64,000 nucleotides of DNA, taken from positions 1,240,001-1,304,000 of the forward strand of contig NC_013757.1 in the NCBI RefSeq assembly GCF_000025345.1. Reading direction: 5' to 3'. The notes under the pieces are model-generated. The model was not told the DNA's origin and searched no databases. It saw only the letters and a program-made list of their open reading frames with translations. This document shows, piece by piece, positions 35,259-45,250 of the stretch; the first letter of the stretch is position 1; every line of letters starts with the position of its first letter. This DNA comes from Geodermatophilus obscurus DSM 43160 (GTDB lineage Bacteria; Actinomycetota; Actinomycetes; Mycobacteriales; Geodermatophilaceae). The translations under genes were made by a program, and so were the position numbers.

Positions 35259-35742
35259 AGGACCTCGCCGCCCCCCACCACTCGCGAGCTCGCGGCGGGG
35301 CCCTGCGGCGAGGCCGTTCCATCGGCTCGCCACCCCGCCGCTCGCAGGCTCGCGGCGGGACGGCCAGCGGGGTGCGGCGGTCGTCGAGTTCGTGTTTGTC
35401 TCGGTGCTGGTCGTGGTGCTGCTGCTGGCGGTGCTGCAGGTCGCGGTCTACGTGCACCTGCGCAACGTGGTGACGGCCAGCGCGCAGGAAGGTGCCCGGT
35501 TCGCGGCCAACGCCGACGTGCCGGCGTCGGCCGGCGCCGACCGCACGGTGGCGGTGGTGGCGCGGGCCACCTCGCGCCAGACCGCCGACGGGCTGGTGTG
35601 CAGCTCGGCGCTGGAGACCGATCCCAGTGGGCTGAGGCTGGTGGTGGTCCGCTGCTCGGGCGCGGTGCCGACGCTGCTGGCCGGGCTGGGCTCGCTGCTG
35701 CCGGTCGAGGTCACCGGCCGGGCGGTGGAGGAGGCGGCGTGA
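35251..35742 (+). CDS. TadE-family pseudopilin
   Basis: A 163-residue TadE-like protein: RDGQRGAAVVEFVFVSVLVV is the E-V-E/F pseudopilin motif followed by a hydrophobic helix, then NVVTASAQEGARFAANAD, the usual post-helix segment. The first ~35 residues from GTG 35251 are Arg/Pro-rich and overlap a palindromic repeat, so translation may really begin later, nearer the GQRGAA motif. The stop overlaps the next gene's GTG. Confidence 0.82.
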   Translation: MVEGPRRPPPLASSRRGPAARPFHRLATPPLAGSRRDGQRGAAVVEFVFVSVLVVVLLLAVLQVAVYVHLRNVVTASAQEGARFAANADVPASAGADRTVAVVARATSRQTADGLVCSSALETDPSGLRLVVVRCSGAVPTLLAGLGSLLPVEVTGRAVEEAA

Positions 35743-36206
35743 GCTGGCTGCGGTCGCGGCTGGGGATGGTCCGCGGGGAGCGCGGCTCGGCGCTGGTGGA
35801 GTTCACGTTCATCGCGATCGTGGTCTTCGTGCCGCTGGTCTACATCGTGGCCGGGTTCTCGGCGGTGCAGCGCGGGGTGTTCGCCTCGACGGCGGCGGCG
35901 CGGGAGGCCGGGCGGGCGATCGGCACCGCTCCGGACCCGGTCACCGGCACGGCGCGTGCGGAGGCCGCGGCCCGGCTCGCGGTGGCCGACCAGTCGGTGC
36001 AGGCCACCGACGTGCGCGTCGGCTACGCGCCCGCCGGTGCCGGTTGCGACGCCGCGGGCGGGTACACGCCGACGCTGACCCGTGGGGAGGAGTTCTCCGT
36101 CTGCGTGACCGTGACGGTGCGGATTCCGCTGTTGCCGGAGTTCGTCGACGCCAACACCGCCACCGGCCAGTTCCTCGTCGAGCGCGACCGCTACGTCGAC
36201 GCCTGA
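35739..36206 (+). CDS. TadE/TadG-like pseudopilin
   Basis: A 155-residue protein with ERGSALVEFTFIAIVVFVPL and a helix, followed by an extracytoplasmic region (STAAAREAGRAIGTAPDP, ARAEAAARLAVADQSVQATD, TVRIPLLPEFVDANTATG). Two Cys (C-D-A-A-G, S-V-C-V-T) could form a disulphide. GTG 35739 overlaps the preceding stop by GTGA, so the pair is coupled. It ends the tad operon here. Confidence 0.82.
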   Translation: MSWLRSRLGMVRGERGSALVEFTFIAIVVFVPLVYIVAGFSAVQRGVFASTAAAREAGRAIGTAPDPVTGTARAEAAARLAVADQSVQATDVRVGYAPAGAGCDAAGGYTPTLTRGEEFSVCVTVTVRIPLLPEFVDANTATGQFLVERDRYVDA

Positions 36207-36278
36207 CCGCACCCGTTGCCGGTGTTCCTCACGCATCGCCGGCACTACAGCATCGGCAACCCAGGAACAACGCCGGCA

Positions 36279-36407
36279 ATGGCTCCCCCGGTCGTCGACG
36301 GCGAGGTGCGGGAGTTGATCCGCCAGCACGGGCCGAACCCGTTCACCGACCCCGGGCCGGTCCGGCTGCTGGTGCGCGACGTGGTGGCCGACTACTCCCA
36401 GCATTAG
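36279..36407 (+). pseudogene. CpaF N-terminal fragment
   Basis: From ATG 36279 about 40 residues read MAPPVVDGEVRELIRQHG, PNPFTDPGPVRLLVRDVVAD and YSQH before TAG. VVDGEVRELIR…VRRLVRDVVADY is how actinobacterial CpaF proteins begin. The rest of the ATPase is missing, and IS3-derived sequence follows within 30 bases. It may be the 5' half lost from the cpaF at 32.46 kb, or part of a second locus. Confidence 0.5.
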
Positions 36408-36510
36408 CTGACCTCGGCGCTACCGATGTCGGCCGCACGGTGTTGGGCTGGTCAAGGTCAGCGTGCACCGCCGGCAGCGGATCGGCCCGGCGGTGTGAAC
36501 CGCCCCGGGT

Positions 36511-37769
<1,259 letters not shown>

Positions 37770-37820
37770 GACTTCCATCCTTCGGTGGTTGGAAGCCTCC
37801 ATCAATCCCGGGGCGGTTCA

Positions 37821-38090
37821 GTGCCTGCGCCGATGACACACGCCGGTCAGGCCGGCGGTGCGCTTCAGCCGGGCCACCCGCTTGCGTCCGCACGCCAGGC
37901 CCAGCCCCAGGCGAGTCGGCGTGCACCGGCGCAGCCGGACGGATTCGGCCCGCTCATCGGTGGAGAGGCCCTCAGCGCGGCCGGCGTCGATGTCGTCCTG
38001 CTCGAGCCACCGCCACAGACACGACTCCACGATCCTCAGGGCGTGCGCGATCCCCGCGATCGGCTTCTCACGCCGATGCGCCAGCTCCAC
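37821..38090 (-). pseudogene. Older IS3 relic split by the newer IS3
   Basis: The minus strand reads ELAHRREKPIAGIAHALRIV and WLEQDDIDAGRAEGLSTDER, an IS3 OrfA, then after an internal deletion CGRKRVARLKRTAGLTGVCH, an OrfB piece. Across the inserted IS, at 36495–36430, HRRADPLPAVHADLDQP continues in frame. So an IS3 of a different subgroup had already decayed when the newer element landed in it. Confidence 0.6.
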
Positions 38091-38590
38091 CGCCCTGCGG
38101 CGGACTCAGCGGCTTGGCTGCCGGCATCCAGGATCCCTTCGGGCGATGGTCGCCTCGCAACAGGTGTCCGGGAAACCGGGGCGGGCTGGGCCGCTCACCC
38201 GCGTCGGGTCTCCAGCGGTCGGACGGGTCCAACGTCCGTGACTCCCGGGTTCCCCGAGTCTCGTCCAAGGATCGGACGCTCGAGTACGGCCGCCGCGCGA
38301 GCCGCGTCTGCCACGCTGGGTTACCTGGTCGACCAGCTCAGGGGTGACCGCGGTGACGCCTTCCTGGCGGGGGACGTTGCGGTGGCCGTGGGAGGAGTGG
38401 GCCTTGTCTGCGGTGACCGCCTGCGTGCGGGTGTGCGGCCGTCCCGGTCCCAGCGGTGGGACCTGATTGGCGGGCAGCGGGGGCCGGACACGGGGAGCTC
38501 CCGCCGTCACCAGGTTCGACGAGGCCAGCGGCCGGCCGAGGCCGTCGAGGTGGCCTCGGCCCGGCCTGCTCCGGTGCCTCGGTGCGCCCC
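38091..38590. other. Intergenic stretch, no gene supported
   Basis: Several long frames exist on both strands because of high GC, but none has family-like sequence. The right end carries the promoter array of the haem-peroxidase operon. Confidence 0.4.
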
Positions 38591-38634
38591 GGTGACGGCG
38601 CGGTGACGGTGCAGTGACGCCACATCCGAAGACT
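38591..38634 (+). promoter_or_regulatory. 11-bp-spaced heptamer array (site F), haem-peroxidase promoter
   Basis: GGTGACG (38591), GGTGACG (38602) and AGTGACG (38613) repeat every 11 bp, and AAGACT follows 9 bases after the last. The gene begins at 38693. Confidence 0.7.
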
Positions 38635-38692
38635 CCATGGACCCGCCCGGAGGACGGCCTCCGTCGGAGATCAGGACTCAACTGGAGCAGCC

Positions 38693-40408
38693 GTGGCAAC
38701 GAGCAGAGGCACTGAGGCGACGAGCGGTTCGGGTGTCGCCCTACTCGACGGACGACCCGAGGGGGAGCCGGAGCCTGCGGCGCACCGGGACACCGCAGCG
38801 GTTCGCGCGACCGCTGCGCGCCGGTCGTACTGGCGCACGAACGGCTGGCGCAACGGCGCTGAACTCTGGACGATCACCCATCTCGAGCCCGTGTGGACGC
38901 TGCTGCGACGGCTGCCCGTCGTCCGGTCGAGGATCAACCGGCGGCTCATCAACCGGTTGGTCCACAAGCTCGAGACGCGGCCGAACGCCCTGAGCACGAT
39001 GACCCCGTACACGTCGTGGGAGTCGCTGACCGACCGGACGTACAGCGCCCGGCACCTGCCGGCGGACGACGCGCTCCAACAGCGGCTGCAGCGGGTGGCA
39101 CCGGCGTCGGTCGCGGAGCTGTTCCGCCGGGAGCAGCCGCGGGAGTCGACGAAGTCGACCCTGTTGTTCTCCCACTTCGCCCAGTGGTTCGTCGACGGCT
39201 TCCTCCGCACGGACCCCGACGACGTGCTGCGAAACACCTCCACCCACGACATCGACCTGAGCCAGCTCTACGGCCAGACCGAGGACGTGACCGCGATGCT
39301 GCGGACCCACTCCGGCGGCCGGCTCAAGAGCCAGCAGATCGACGGCGGCGAGTTCCCGCCCTACTACTTCGGCCCGGACGGAGAGGTCGAGCCGGAGTTC
39401 GTCGACCTCCCGCTCAGCTACCCAGGCCGCGATCGGAAGGCCGTTGAGCTGGGGGACCTGACCGAAGGCCAGAAGCGGAGCCTGTTCGCCCTGGGCATCC
39501 CGCGGGGCAACATCCACTACGGCTTCGTGATGCTCAGCACGCTGTTCCTCCGCGAGCACAACCGCCTCGCCGGCCTCATCGCCGCCGAGAACCCCGACTG
39601 GGACGACGAGCGCGTCTTCCAGACGGCTCGCAACACGCTGATCGTCATCCTCATCAAGATCGTGATCGAGGACTACATCAACCACATCACGCCGTCCCAC
39701 TTCAAGCTGTTCGTGGAGCCGGGGATCGGCGTCCGGGAGGAGTGGTACCGGCAGAACTGGATGTCCATCGAGTTCGACCTGCTCTACCGCTGGCACCCCC
39801 TCGTCCCCACCGACCTGGACGTCGGCGGGGTGCGACGTGCGGCCAGCGACGTCCTGTGGGAGGCCGACGTCGTCCCCCAGCAGGGGCTGGCCGCTCTCTT
39901 CGACGAGGCGTCCCGGCAACCGAGCGCCGAGATCGGGATCCGGAACACGGCGGAGTTCCTGCTGCCGGTCGAGGAGCGCACGATCGCCATCGGTCGGAGG
40001 GCGGCCCTGGCCGGCTTCAACGACTACCGCCAGGCCTGCGGCTACCCGCGGCTGCGGTCCTTCAGCGACTTCTCCGCCGACCCCGAGGTGGCCGAGGCGC
40101 TGGAGGCCCGGTACGGGTCGGTGGACGACGTCGAGCTGTACGTCGGACTCTTCGCCGAGGACGTCCGGCGGAACTCCGCGCTGCCCCCGGTGATGGGCAC
40201 GATGGTGGCGGTGGACGCCTTCTCCCAGGCGCTCACCAACCCGCTGCTCACGAGGAGCGTCTTCACCGCCTCGACCTTCTCCAGGGCCGGGATGCGCGCG
40301 ATCAAGCGGACCAGTCGCCTGCGGGACCTCGTCGACCGGAACACCCCGGGCGAGGACACCAGGCCGCTGGTCACCTTCACCCGCACCAGCTCGACGGCGA
40401 CACGATGA
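38693..40408 (+). CDS. Cyclooxygenase-like haem peroxidase/dioxygenase
   Basis: A 571-residue member of the animal haem-peroxidase superfamily, closest in layout to prostaglandin-H synthases. Matching blocks: FSHFAQWFVDGFLRTD, THDIDLSQLYGQTEDV, REHNRLAGLIAAENPDWDDE, LIKIVIEDYINHITPSHFKL, FDLLYRWHPLVP and VDDVELYVGLFAED. In LYRWHP, Tyr 365 corresponds to the catalytic COX Tyr and His 368 to the proximal haem ligand. The distal His position (FAQ-W-F-V-D) holds Asp 168, so peroxidase activity may be altered while fatty-acid dioxygenase chemistry remains possible. No signal peptide or EGF module is present. GTG 38693 follows GGAG; the stop overlaps the next start (ATGA). Confidence 0.85.
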   Translation: MATSRGTEATSGSGVALLDGRPEGEPEPAAHRDTAAVRATAARRSYWRTNGWRNGAELWTITHLEPVWTLLRRLPVVRSRINRRLINRLVHKLETRPNALSTMTPYTSWESLTDRTYSARHLPADDALQQRLQRVAPASVAELFRREQPRESTKSTLLFSHFAQWFVDGFLRTDPDDVLRNTSTHDIDLSQLYGQTEDVTAMLRTHSGGRLKSQQIDGGEFPPYYFGPDGEVEPEFVDLPLSYPGRDRKAVELGDLTEGQKRSLFALGIPRGNIHYGFVMLSTLFLREHNRLAGLIAAENPDWDDERVFQTARNTLIVILIKIVIEDYINHITPSHFKLFVEPGIGVREEWYRQNWMSIEFDLLYRWHPLVPTDLDVGGVRRAASDVLWEADVVPQQGLAALFDEASRQPSAEIGIRNTAEFLLPVEERTIAIGRRAALAGFNDYRQACGYPRLRSFSDFSADPEVAEALEARYGSVDDVELYVGLFAEDVRRNSALPPVMGTMVAVDAFSQALTNPLLTRSVFTASTFSRAGMRAIKRTSRLRDLVDRNTPGEDTRPLVTFTRTSSTATR

Positions 40409-41499
40409 CCCGCGTGACCACATCGCCCCCCTACGTCCGCTACCAGGCGGACCTGGAGCGGCCGTTCCCCGGCGAGGAGGAGCTCGTCCGGCAGATCGTC
40501 GGGGCGATGGAGAGCGCCAACCGCCAGGTCGCCGCCAAGCACAGGCACGGCCTGCGCGACGCGCACGCCAAGAGCCACGGCATCCTCGCCGGCGAGTTGC
40601 GCATCGAACCGGACCTGCCCGAGCACCTCGCCCAGGGCCTGTTCGCAGCCCCGCGCAGCTATCCGGTCATCATGCGCTTCTCCACCTCGCCCGGTGACCT
40701 CCGTACCGACCGGGTGCCCGCCCCGCGCGGGATGGCCATCAAGGTGATCGGGGTGGACGGTCCCCGGGCCGTCGACGACGGCGCCGCCACGCAGGACTTC
40801 CTCCTGGTCAACCACCCGACCCTGCCCTTCGGCACGGTCGGTGCGTACGCCGAGCTGCAGAAGGTGCTCGAGCGGCAGCACCACCAGAGCGACCTGCGGC
40901 AGCGGTCCACCAGGCTGGTCGCCCGAGTGCTCACCCGCCTCCGGTTCCCGCTCCCGAGGATCGCCGAGGTCCTGACCACGCCGAACCACCACGTCCTCGG
41001 GGAGACCTTCCACTCGATGGCGGCGCTGCGCTACGGCGACCACGTCGCCAAGATTTCGGCCGCCCCGCTGTCTGAGGAGGTGCGGGCACTCACCGGCAGG
41101 CCCGTGGGCAGGCGCGCCGGGGAGTCAGCGCTGCGTGACCTGGTCGCGGACTTCTTCGCCCACCACAGCGCCGAGTACGAAGTACGCGCCCAACTGTGCG
41201 TCGACGTCGACCGGATGCCGATCGAGGACGCCTCGGTGCTCTGGCCCGAGGAGTTGTCACCGCACCACCGGGTCGCGGTCCTGCACCTGCCGGCGCAGGA
41301 CGCGTACAGCGACGCCCGTCGCCGTTACGCCGACGACGTCCTGTCGTTCAGTCCGTGGCACGCGCTGGAGGCCCACCGACCCCTGGGCTCGATCATGCGT
41401 TCGCGTCGCGTGGCGTACCCGCGGTCCAGCGACTTCCGGCACACGGTGAACGGGGTCCAGGAGCGGGAGCCGGCGAGCATCGACGAGCTCCCGGCCTGA
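40405..41499 (+). CDS. Catalase-related haem protein
   Basis: A 364-residue catalase-superfamily protein of the short type. LRDAHAKSHGILAGELRIEP holds the distal His; YPVIMRFSTSPGDLRTDRVP, GMAIKVIGVDG and TQDFLLVNHPTLPF give the distal Asn and haem pocket; LEAHRPLGSIMRSRRVAYPR near the C-terminus supplies the Arg and proximal Tyr. Short catalase-like proteins beside lipoxygenases or COX-like enzymes can act as allene-oxide synthases or hydroperoxide isomerases. Its ATGA overlap with the COX-like gene makes that pairing likely. A plain peroxide-removing role is the alternative. Confidence 0.85.
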   Translation: MTRVTTSPPYVRYQADLERPFPGEEELVRQIVGAMESANRQVAAKHRHGLRDAHAKSHGILAGELRIEPDLPEHLAQGLFAAPRSYPVIMRFSTSPGDLRTDRVPAPRGMAIKVIGVDGPRAVDDGAATQDFLLVNHPTLPFGTVGAYAELQKVLERQHHQSDLRQRSTRLVARVLTRLRFPLPRIAEVLTTPNHHVLGETFHSMAALRYGDHVAKISAAPLSEEVRALTGRPVGRRAGESALRDLVADFFAHHSAEYEVRAQLCVDVDRMPIEDASVLWPEELSPHHRVAVLHLPAQDAYSDARRRYADDVLSFSPWHALEAHRPLGSIMRSRRVAYPRSSDFRHTVNGVQEREPASIDELPA

Positions 41500-41605
41500 G
41501 GGCGCTCGCCACGAACGGCGCCACTCCGAGCACTGCTCCGGACGTCGGAGCGGGGCTCGACCGGCGGCTGCAGGTCGTCGTCGATCCGGTGGGGGAGCGG
41601 CCGAG

Positions 41606-41872
41606 CTAGTGGCCGGGTTCGCAGGCGATCCAGGCTCCGGCGGTCGGCCCGAGGTGTCGGGCGACGTCCCGCAGCACGACGACCACGTCGAGCCAGCAGA
41701 AGGCAGCCCGCCCCGCGGCGACGACGTCCTCCAGGGAGAGCTCGGCGGGCCGGTCGTCCGGCGCGGCGGACGTCGGCGCCTCCGCACAGTCGGCCTCCGG
41801 GTCGGCCAGCACCTCGGTCAGGAGCGTCATCAGCCGGCCGTCGTCCCACCGGTGCCCGTTGTCCCCGTCCAC
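41606..41872 (-). CDS. Small hypothetical protein divergent from the SARP regulator
   Basis: An 88-residue frame (VDGDNGHRWDDGRLMTLLTE, LSLEDVVAAGRAAFCWLDVV, VVLRDVARHLGPTAGAWIAC) with plausible helices. GTG 41872 has GGAGGGAGG upstream; a longer form from 42001 would add a Cys/Arg-rich stretch and is less likely. Unknown family. It is transcribed away from the regulator gene across a 197-base gap. Confidence 0.45.
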   Translation of the reverse strand: MDGDNGHRWDDGRLMTLLTEVLADPEADCAEAPTSAAPDDRPAELSLEDVVAAGRAAFCWLDVVVVLRDVARHLGPTAGAWIACEPGH

Positions 41873-42057
41873 GACCGCCTCCCTCCGGCACCCGGCCGCA
41901 CACCGGGCAGACCGCAGAACGCCAGGTCGGGGTTCCGACGAGGTCCGTACTGCACAGAGGCGGCAGCCACCCGTGCTGATACACCGGCCGGCCGGGAACA
42001 CCGCCAGCGGCGCATCAGCGGTGACGAATACGGGTGTGCCTCCCGTCGCACGGTGCC

Positions 42058-42063
42058 TACAGT
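42058..42063 (+). promoter_or_regulatory. -10 hexamer TACAGT of the SARP regulator, leaderless
   Basis: TACAGT ends 6 bases before the ATG at 42070, placing the transcription start at or next to the start codon. A single GGTGACG at 42020 is present but not repeated in phase. Confidence 0.45.
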
Positions 42064-42069
42064 CGGCCC

Positions 42070-45000
42070 ATGAGCCGGGCGCTCAGGTACACACCGCCGC
42101 TCGCCAGCCGGGACCTGATCGTGCGGCCCCGGCTCCTGGACGCGCTGCGGAGCCGCTTCGAGCGCCCCCTCACCGCGGTGGTGGCACCCGCCGGCTTCGG
42201 CAAGACCACGCTGCTGGGTCAGGCCGTGAGCGAGAACGCGCTGTCCCCCGCAGGGGAGGACCGCTGGTTGACCTGTCAGCGGGACGACACGACGCTCTCG
42301 GTCCTGGCCTCCGGTGCCTTCGCCGCGGTCGGTCTCTCGGCCCCGGTGCCGGAGGACCCGCGGCAGGCCGCGGTCGCGGTCGCCGAGGCGCTCTGGAGCG
42401 CGGCCCCGCGCCACGTGGCCCTGGTCCTCGACGACGTCCACCTGGTGACCCGGGGATCGCCGGCCGGCGAGTTCCTCGGCCACCTGGTCGAGGAGCTGCC
42501 GAGGAACGGGCACCTGGTCCTCGCCTCCCGTCCGCCGCTGCCGCTGTCGATCTCGCGGCTGGTGGCCACCGGGCACGCCGTGGTGCTGCGGGAGGGCGAC
42601 CTGCAGTTCCACGAGGACGAGGTCGCCGCGTTCGCCGAGTCCCGCGGTGTCCCACCGGAGCTGCTCAGCGACGTCGGGGGCTGGCCGGCCCTGGCCGAGC
42701 TGACGGCCACGGCGGGCCCGTTCGCCGTCAGCGGGTACGTCTGGGAGGAGCTGCTCACGCAGCTGTCGCCGGAGCGCCGCCACGCACTCGCGCTGCTCGT
42801 CGCCGTGGGCGGGGCGGACGACGAGATCGCCGCCGCGCTGCTCGGCCGGGACGTGGACCTCCGGTCCCTGCTGGACGGGCTGCCCCTGGTCGTGCGCTCC
42901 CGCTCCGGGTGGTGGTCGCTGCACGGGCTGTGGGCCGCGGCCCTCCAGCACCACCTCGACTCCGGGCAGGTGGCGGAGGCCCGGCGGACCGCGGCCACCG
43001 TCCTGCGCGGCCGCGGGCAGTACCGGGAGGCGATGGGGCTGCTGCTGGACGCCCAGGCGTGGGAGGACGTCCGCCGGCTGGTCGTGGAGGTCTGCGAGTG
43101 CTGCACCGCGCTGGTGCCGACCGACGTCCTCGAGTCGTGGCTGCGCCGGTTCCCGCCCGAGGTGCAGCAGAGCCCCGAGGGGCTGCTGCTGGCCGCCATG
43201 GCGGCGGAGCCGACCAGCCCGGGGGCGGCCGAGGAACTCCTGGAGCAGGCGCTCGCCGGCGCGCACGGGGACCCCGACCTGCGCTACGCGTGCCTCAACG
43301 CGCTCGTCCAACTGGCGTTCTGGGGCAAGGACCGGCAGCGGATGCAGTTCTTGCTGCAGGAGCTGGAGCAGCTGGCGGCGGAGGGGCACCCCGGAGCCCC
43401 GGCGTTCGTCGCGCTGGTCCGCGGCGGGGAGGCGCGCTCCACCGACGAGGTGCGATCCGCGCTGGCGGACCCGGGTCTGATGTCGCGGACGGCGCTCAAC
43501 TCCGTACAGCACCCCGTCCAGCAGTGGCTGCACGCCCACCTCGTCCTGCTGAGGCTGGGCGACGCCTCGACCGGCGAGGTGCTCGCCCGGCGGGCGCTGT
43601 CCCACCCGGCGACCACGATGCACGGCGTCTCGCGGAGCCTCCTCCTGGAGTCCTTCCGGCTCCGGGGACGCCTGGAGGAGGCGGAGCGCCTGCTGCCGTA
43701 CCTGCTCGGCGACATGCGGCCGGACAAGGTCCTCACGTCCCCCGACCTGGTGCCCTGTGCGGTCTCCGTGCTCGACGTCCTGGGGCGGCACGGGGAGGCG
43801 GGGGAGCTCCTCGGGAGGTACCGGCCGGTCCTCGGCGCCTCCCCGGTCGCCTGGGCACCCCACGCCCGGACGCTGGCCGAGGCCTTCCACGCCCTCTCGG
43901 GGGGCGCCGAGCACCAGGCGGCGACCACACTGCGGTCGATCGTCCCGTCGAACGGCGGGCGCCTCTCCGGTGCGCTGCGGGTCTCCCCGGTCGCGCTGCC
44001 GCTGCTCTACGTGCTCCTGCCGGAGCTCCGGGACCGCTGGGACGCCGACCCGCCGCCCGGCGCCCTCGCCGACCTGCACGCCGGGGCGCGCGCCCTGGTC
44101 CAGCTGCGCGAGCACGGGTCGACGGCGGCGGCCGGCGCCCTCCCCTCCAGCGTCTGGCCGGTCCTGCGCGCCCTCCTGCCGGTGCCGTGGGTGGCCGAGC
44201 TGGCCCTGGGGATGGTGGCAGCCGGTCAGGACGGTGCCCGTGCGCTGATCGAGGACCTCGGCCCCGCCGCCCGCGCGACCCTGCGCGCCCAGGCCGCGAC
44301 GGCACCCCCGACCCTCGCGGCCACCGCCCGCTCGCTGCTGCGCGCGATCCCGGCGGTGCCGACCGCACGGGTGCACCTGCGCGTCCTCGGCCCGCTCGAG
44401 CTCCGCCGCGACGGTGTGGTCGTCGCCGCGCCGGAGCTGCGCAGGGAGCGGGTGCGTCAGCTCCTCGGCTACCTGCTCCTCCACGACCGGCCGACCCGGA
44501 CCGCCATCACCTCCGAGCTGTGGCCCGACCTCGACGACGCGGCGGCCGGCCGGAACCTGCGCGTCACCCTCACCTACCTGCAGAACCTCCTCGAGCCCGA
44601 CCGCGGCGAGCTCGACCCGCCGTACTTCCTGCGGAGTGCCGGCCCGGTGCTGCACCTGGTGACCGACGGCGCGCTGGAGATCGACGTGCTGCAGTTCGAG
44701 CGGACGCTGGACGAGGCCGCCCGGCTGGAGCGCCAGGGCGCGCCCTCGGCTGCACTCTCGGCCTACCTGCGGGCAGCAGAGCTGTGGAGTGGGAACCTCC
44801 TCGCCGACGTGACCGGTGCGAGCTGGCTGGAGTGGGAGCGCGACCGCCTGCGGAGCCGGTTCGTCTCCAGCGCCGTCCGGGCCGGCAACCTGCTGCTGGC
44901 GCGGGGGGACACCACGACGGCCCGGACCCTCGCCGAGCGTGCCCTGCGGGCCGACGACTGCTCGGAGGACGCCCACCAGCTGCTCATCGCCGTCCACCTC

Positions 45001-45126
45001 GCGGACGGCGACCTCGGCGACGCCCACCGCGCCCTGCGCCGCTGCCAGCAGATGCTGCGCGAGCTGGGTGTGCCGCCCCAGCCGCGCACGCGCGCGCTCG
45101 CGCAGCGGCTGATCCCCCGCGGCTGA
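42070..45126 (+). CDS. STAND-ATPase / SARP-BTAD transcriptional regulator
   Basis: A 1018-residue MalT-like regulator. N-terminal STAND NTPase: Walker A VVAPAGFGKTTLLGQ (residues 38–52) and Walker B HVALVLDDVHLVTRG. A long α-helical repeat region follows (about 250–750). The C-terminal ~250 residues (from HLRVLGPLELRRDG) are an OmpR-type winged helix with ELWPDLDDAAAGRNLRVTLT, then a BTAD domain (EIDVLQFERTLDEAARLERQ, AAELWSGNLLADV, ERALRADDCSEDAHQLLIAV, ALRRCQQMLRELGV). There is no LuxR HTH; the SARP module replaces it. SARPs bind heptamer direct repeats at 11-bp spacing, exactly the arrays seen at eight promoters in this window. The ligand for the helical sensor part is unknown. Confidence 0.9.
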   Translation: MSRALRYTPPLASRDLIVRPRLLDALRSRFERPLTAVVAPAGFGKTTLLGQAVSENALSPAGEDRWLTCQRDDTTLSVLASGAFAAVGLSAPVPEDPRQAAVAVAEALWSAAPRHVALVLDDVHLVTRGSPAGEFLGHLVEELPRNGHLVLASRPPLPLSISRLVATGHAVVLREGDLQFHEDEVAAFAESRGVPPELLSDVGGWPALAELTATAGPFAVSGYVWEELLTQLSPERRHALALLVAVGGADDEIAAALLGRDVDLRSLLDGLPLVVRSRSGWWSLHGLWAAALQHHLDSGQVAEARRTAATVLRGRGQYREAMGLLLDAQAWEDVRRLVVEVCECCTALVPTDVLESWLRRFPPEVQQSPEGLLLAAMAAEPTSPGAAEELLEQALAGAHGDPDLRYACLNALVQLAFWGKDRQRMQFLLQELEQLAAEGHPGAPAFVALVRGGEARSTDEVRSALADPGLMSRTALNSVQHPVQQWLHAHLVLLRLGDASTGEVLARRALSHPATTMHGVSRSLLLESFRLRGRLEEAERLLPYLLGDMRPDKVLTSPDLVPCAVSVLDVLGRHGEAGELLGRYRPVLGASPVAWAPHARTLAEAFHALSGGAEHQAATTLRSIVPSNGGRLSGALRVSPVALPLLYVLLPELRDRWDADPPPGALADLHAGARALVQLREHGSTAAAGALPSSVWPVLRALLPVPWVAELALGMVAAGQDGARALIEDLGPAARATLRAQAATAPPTLAATARSLLRAIPAVPTARVHLRVLGPLELRRDGVVVAAPELRRERVRQLLGYLLLHDRPTRTAITSELWPDLDDAAAGRNLRVTLTYLQNLLEPDRGELDPPYFLRSAGPVLHLVTDGALEIDVLQFERTLDEAARLERQGAPSAALSAYLRAAELWSGNLLADVTGASWLEWERDRLRSRFVSSAVRAGNLLLARGDTTTARTLAERALRADDCSEDAHQLLIAVHLADGDLGDAHRALRRCQQMLRELGVPPQPRTRALAQRLIPRG

Positions 45127-45250
45127 GGGCCCGCCCGCATTCCCCGGCTCTCTGACCAGCGGCTTCGTCCGGCTGGCGCTCCGCTAGCGCGGCCTCCCGA
45201 ACCTCTCCCGTGTCGGCGCGGTGCGCCGAGCGGACGAGAGGAACAGGGCC

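Noticed and set aside
38106..38699. Minus-strand frame upstream of the haem peroxidase
   Set aside because: Arg/Pro/Gly-rich, crosses the peroxidase promoter array and has no recognisable motif.
42020..42026. Autoregulatory heptamer upstream of the SARP gene
   Set aside because: A single GGTGACG is present, but the position 11 bp further reads CGGGTGT and no -10 follows at the right distance, so I do not count it as a ninth array.
41830..45027. 1065-residue minus-strand frame opposite the SARP regulator
   Set aside because: It is a compositional shadow of the regulator: Gly/Arg/Gln-rich without domains, and the plus-strand frame has clear STAND, winged-helix and BTAD motifs.
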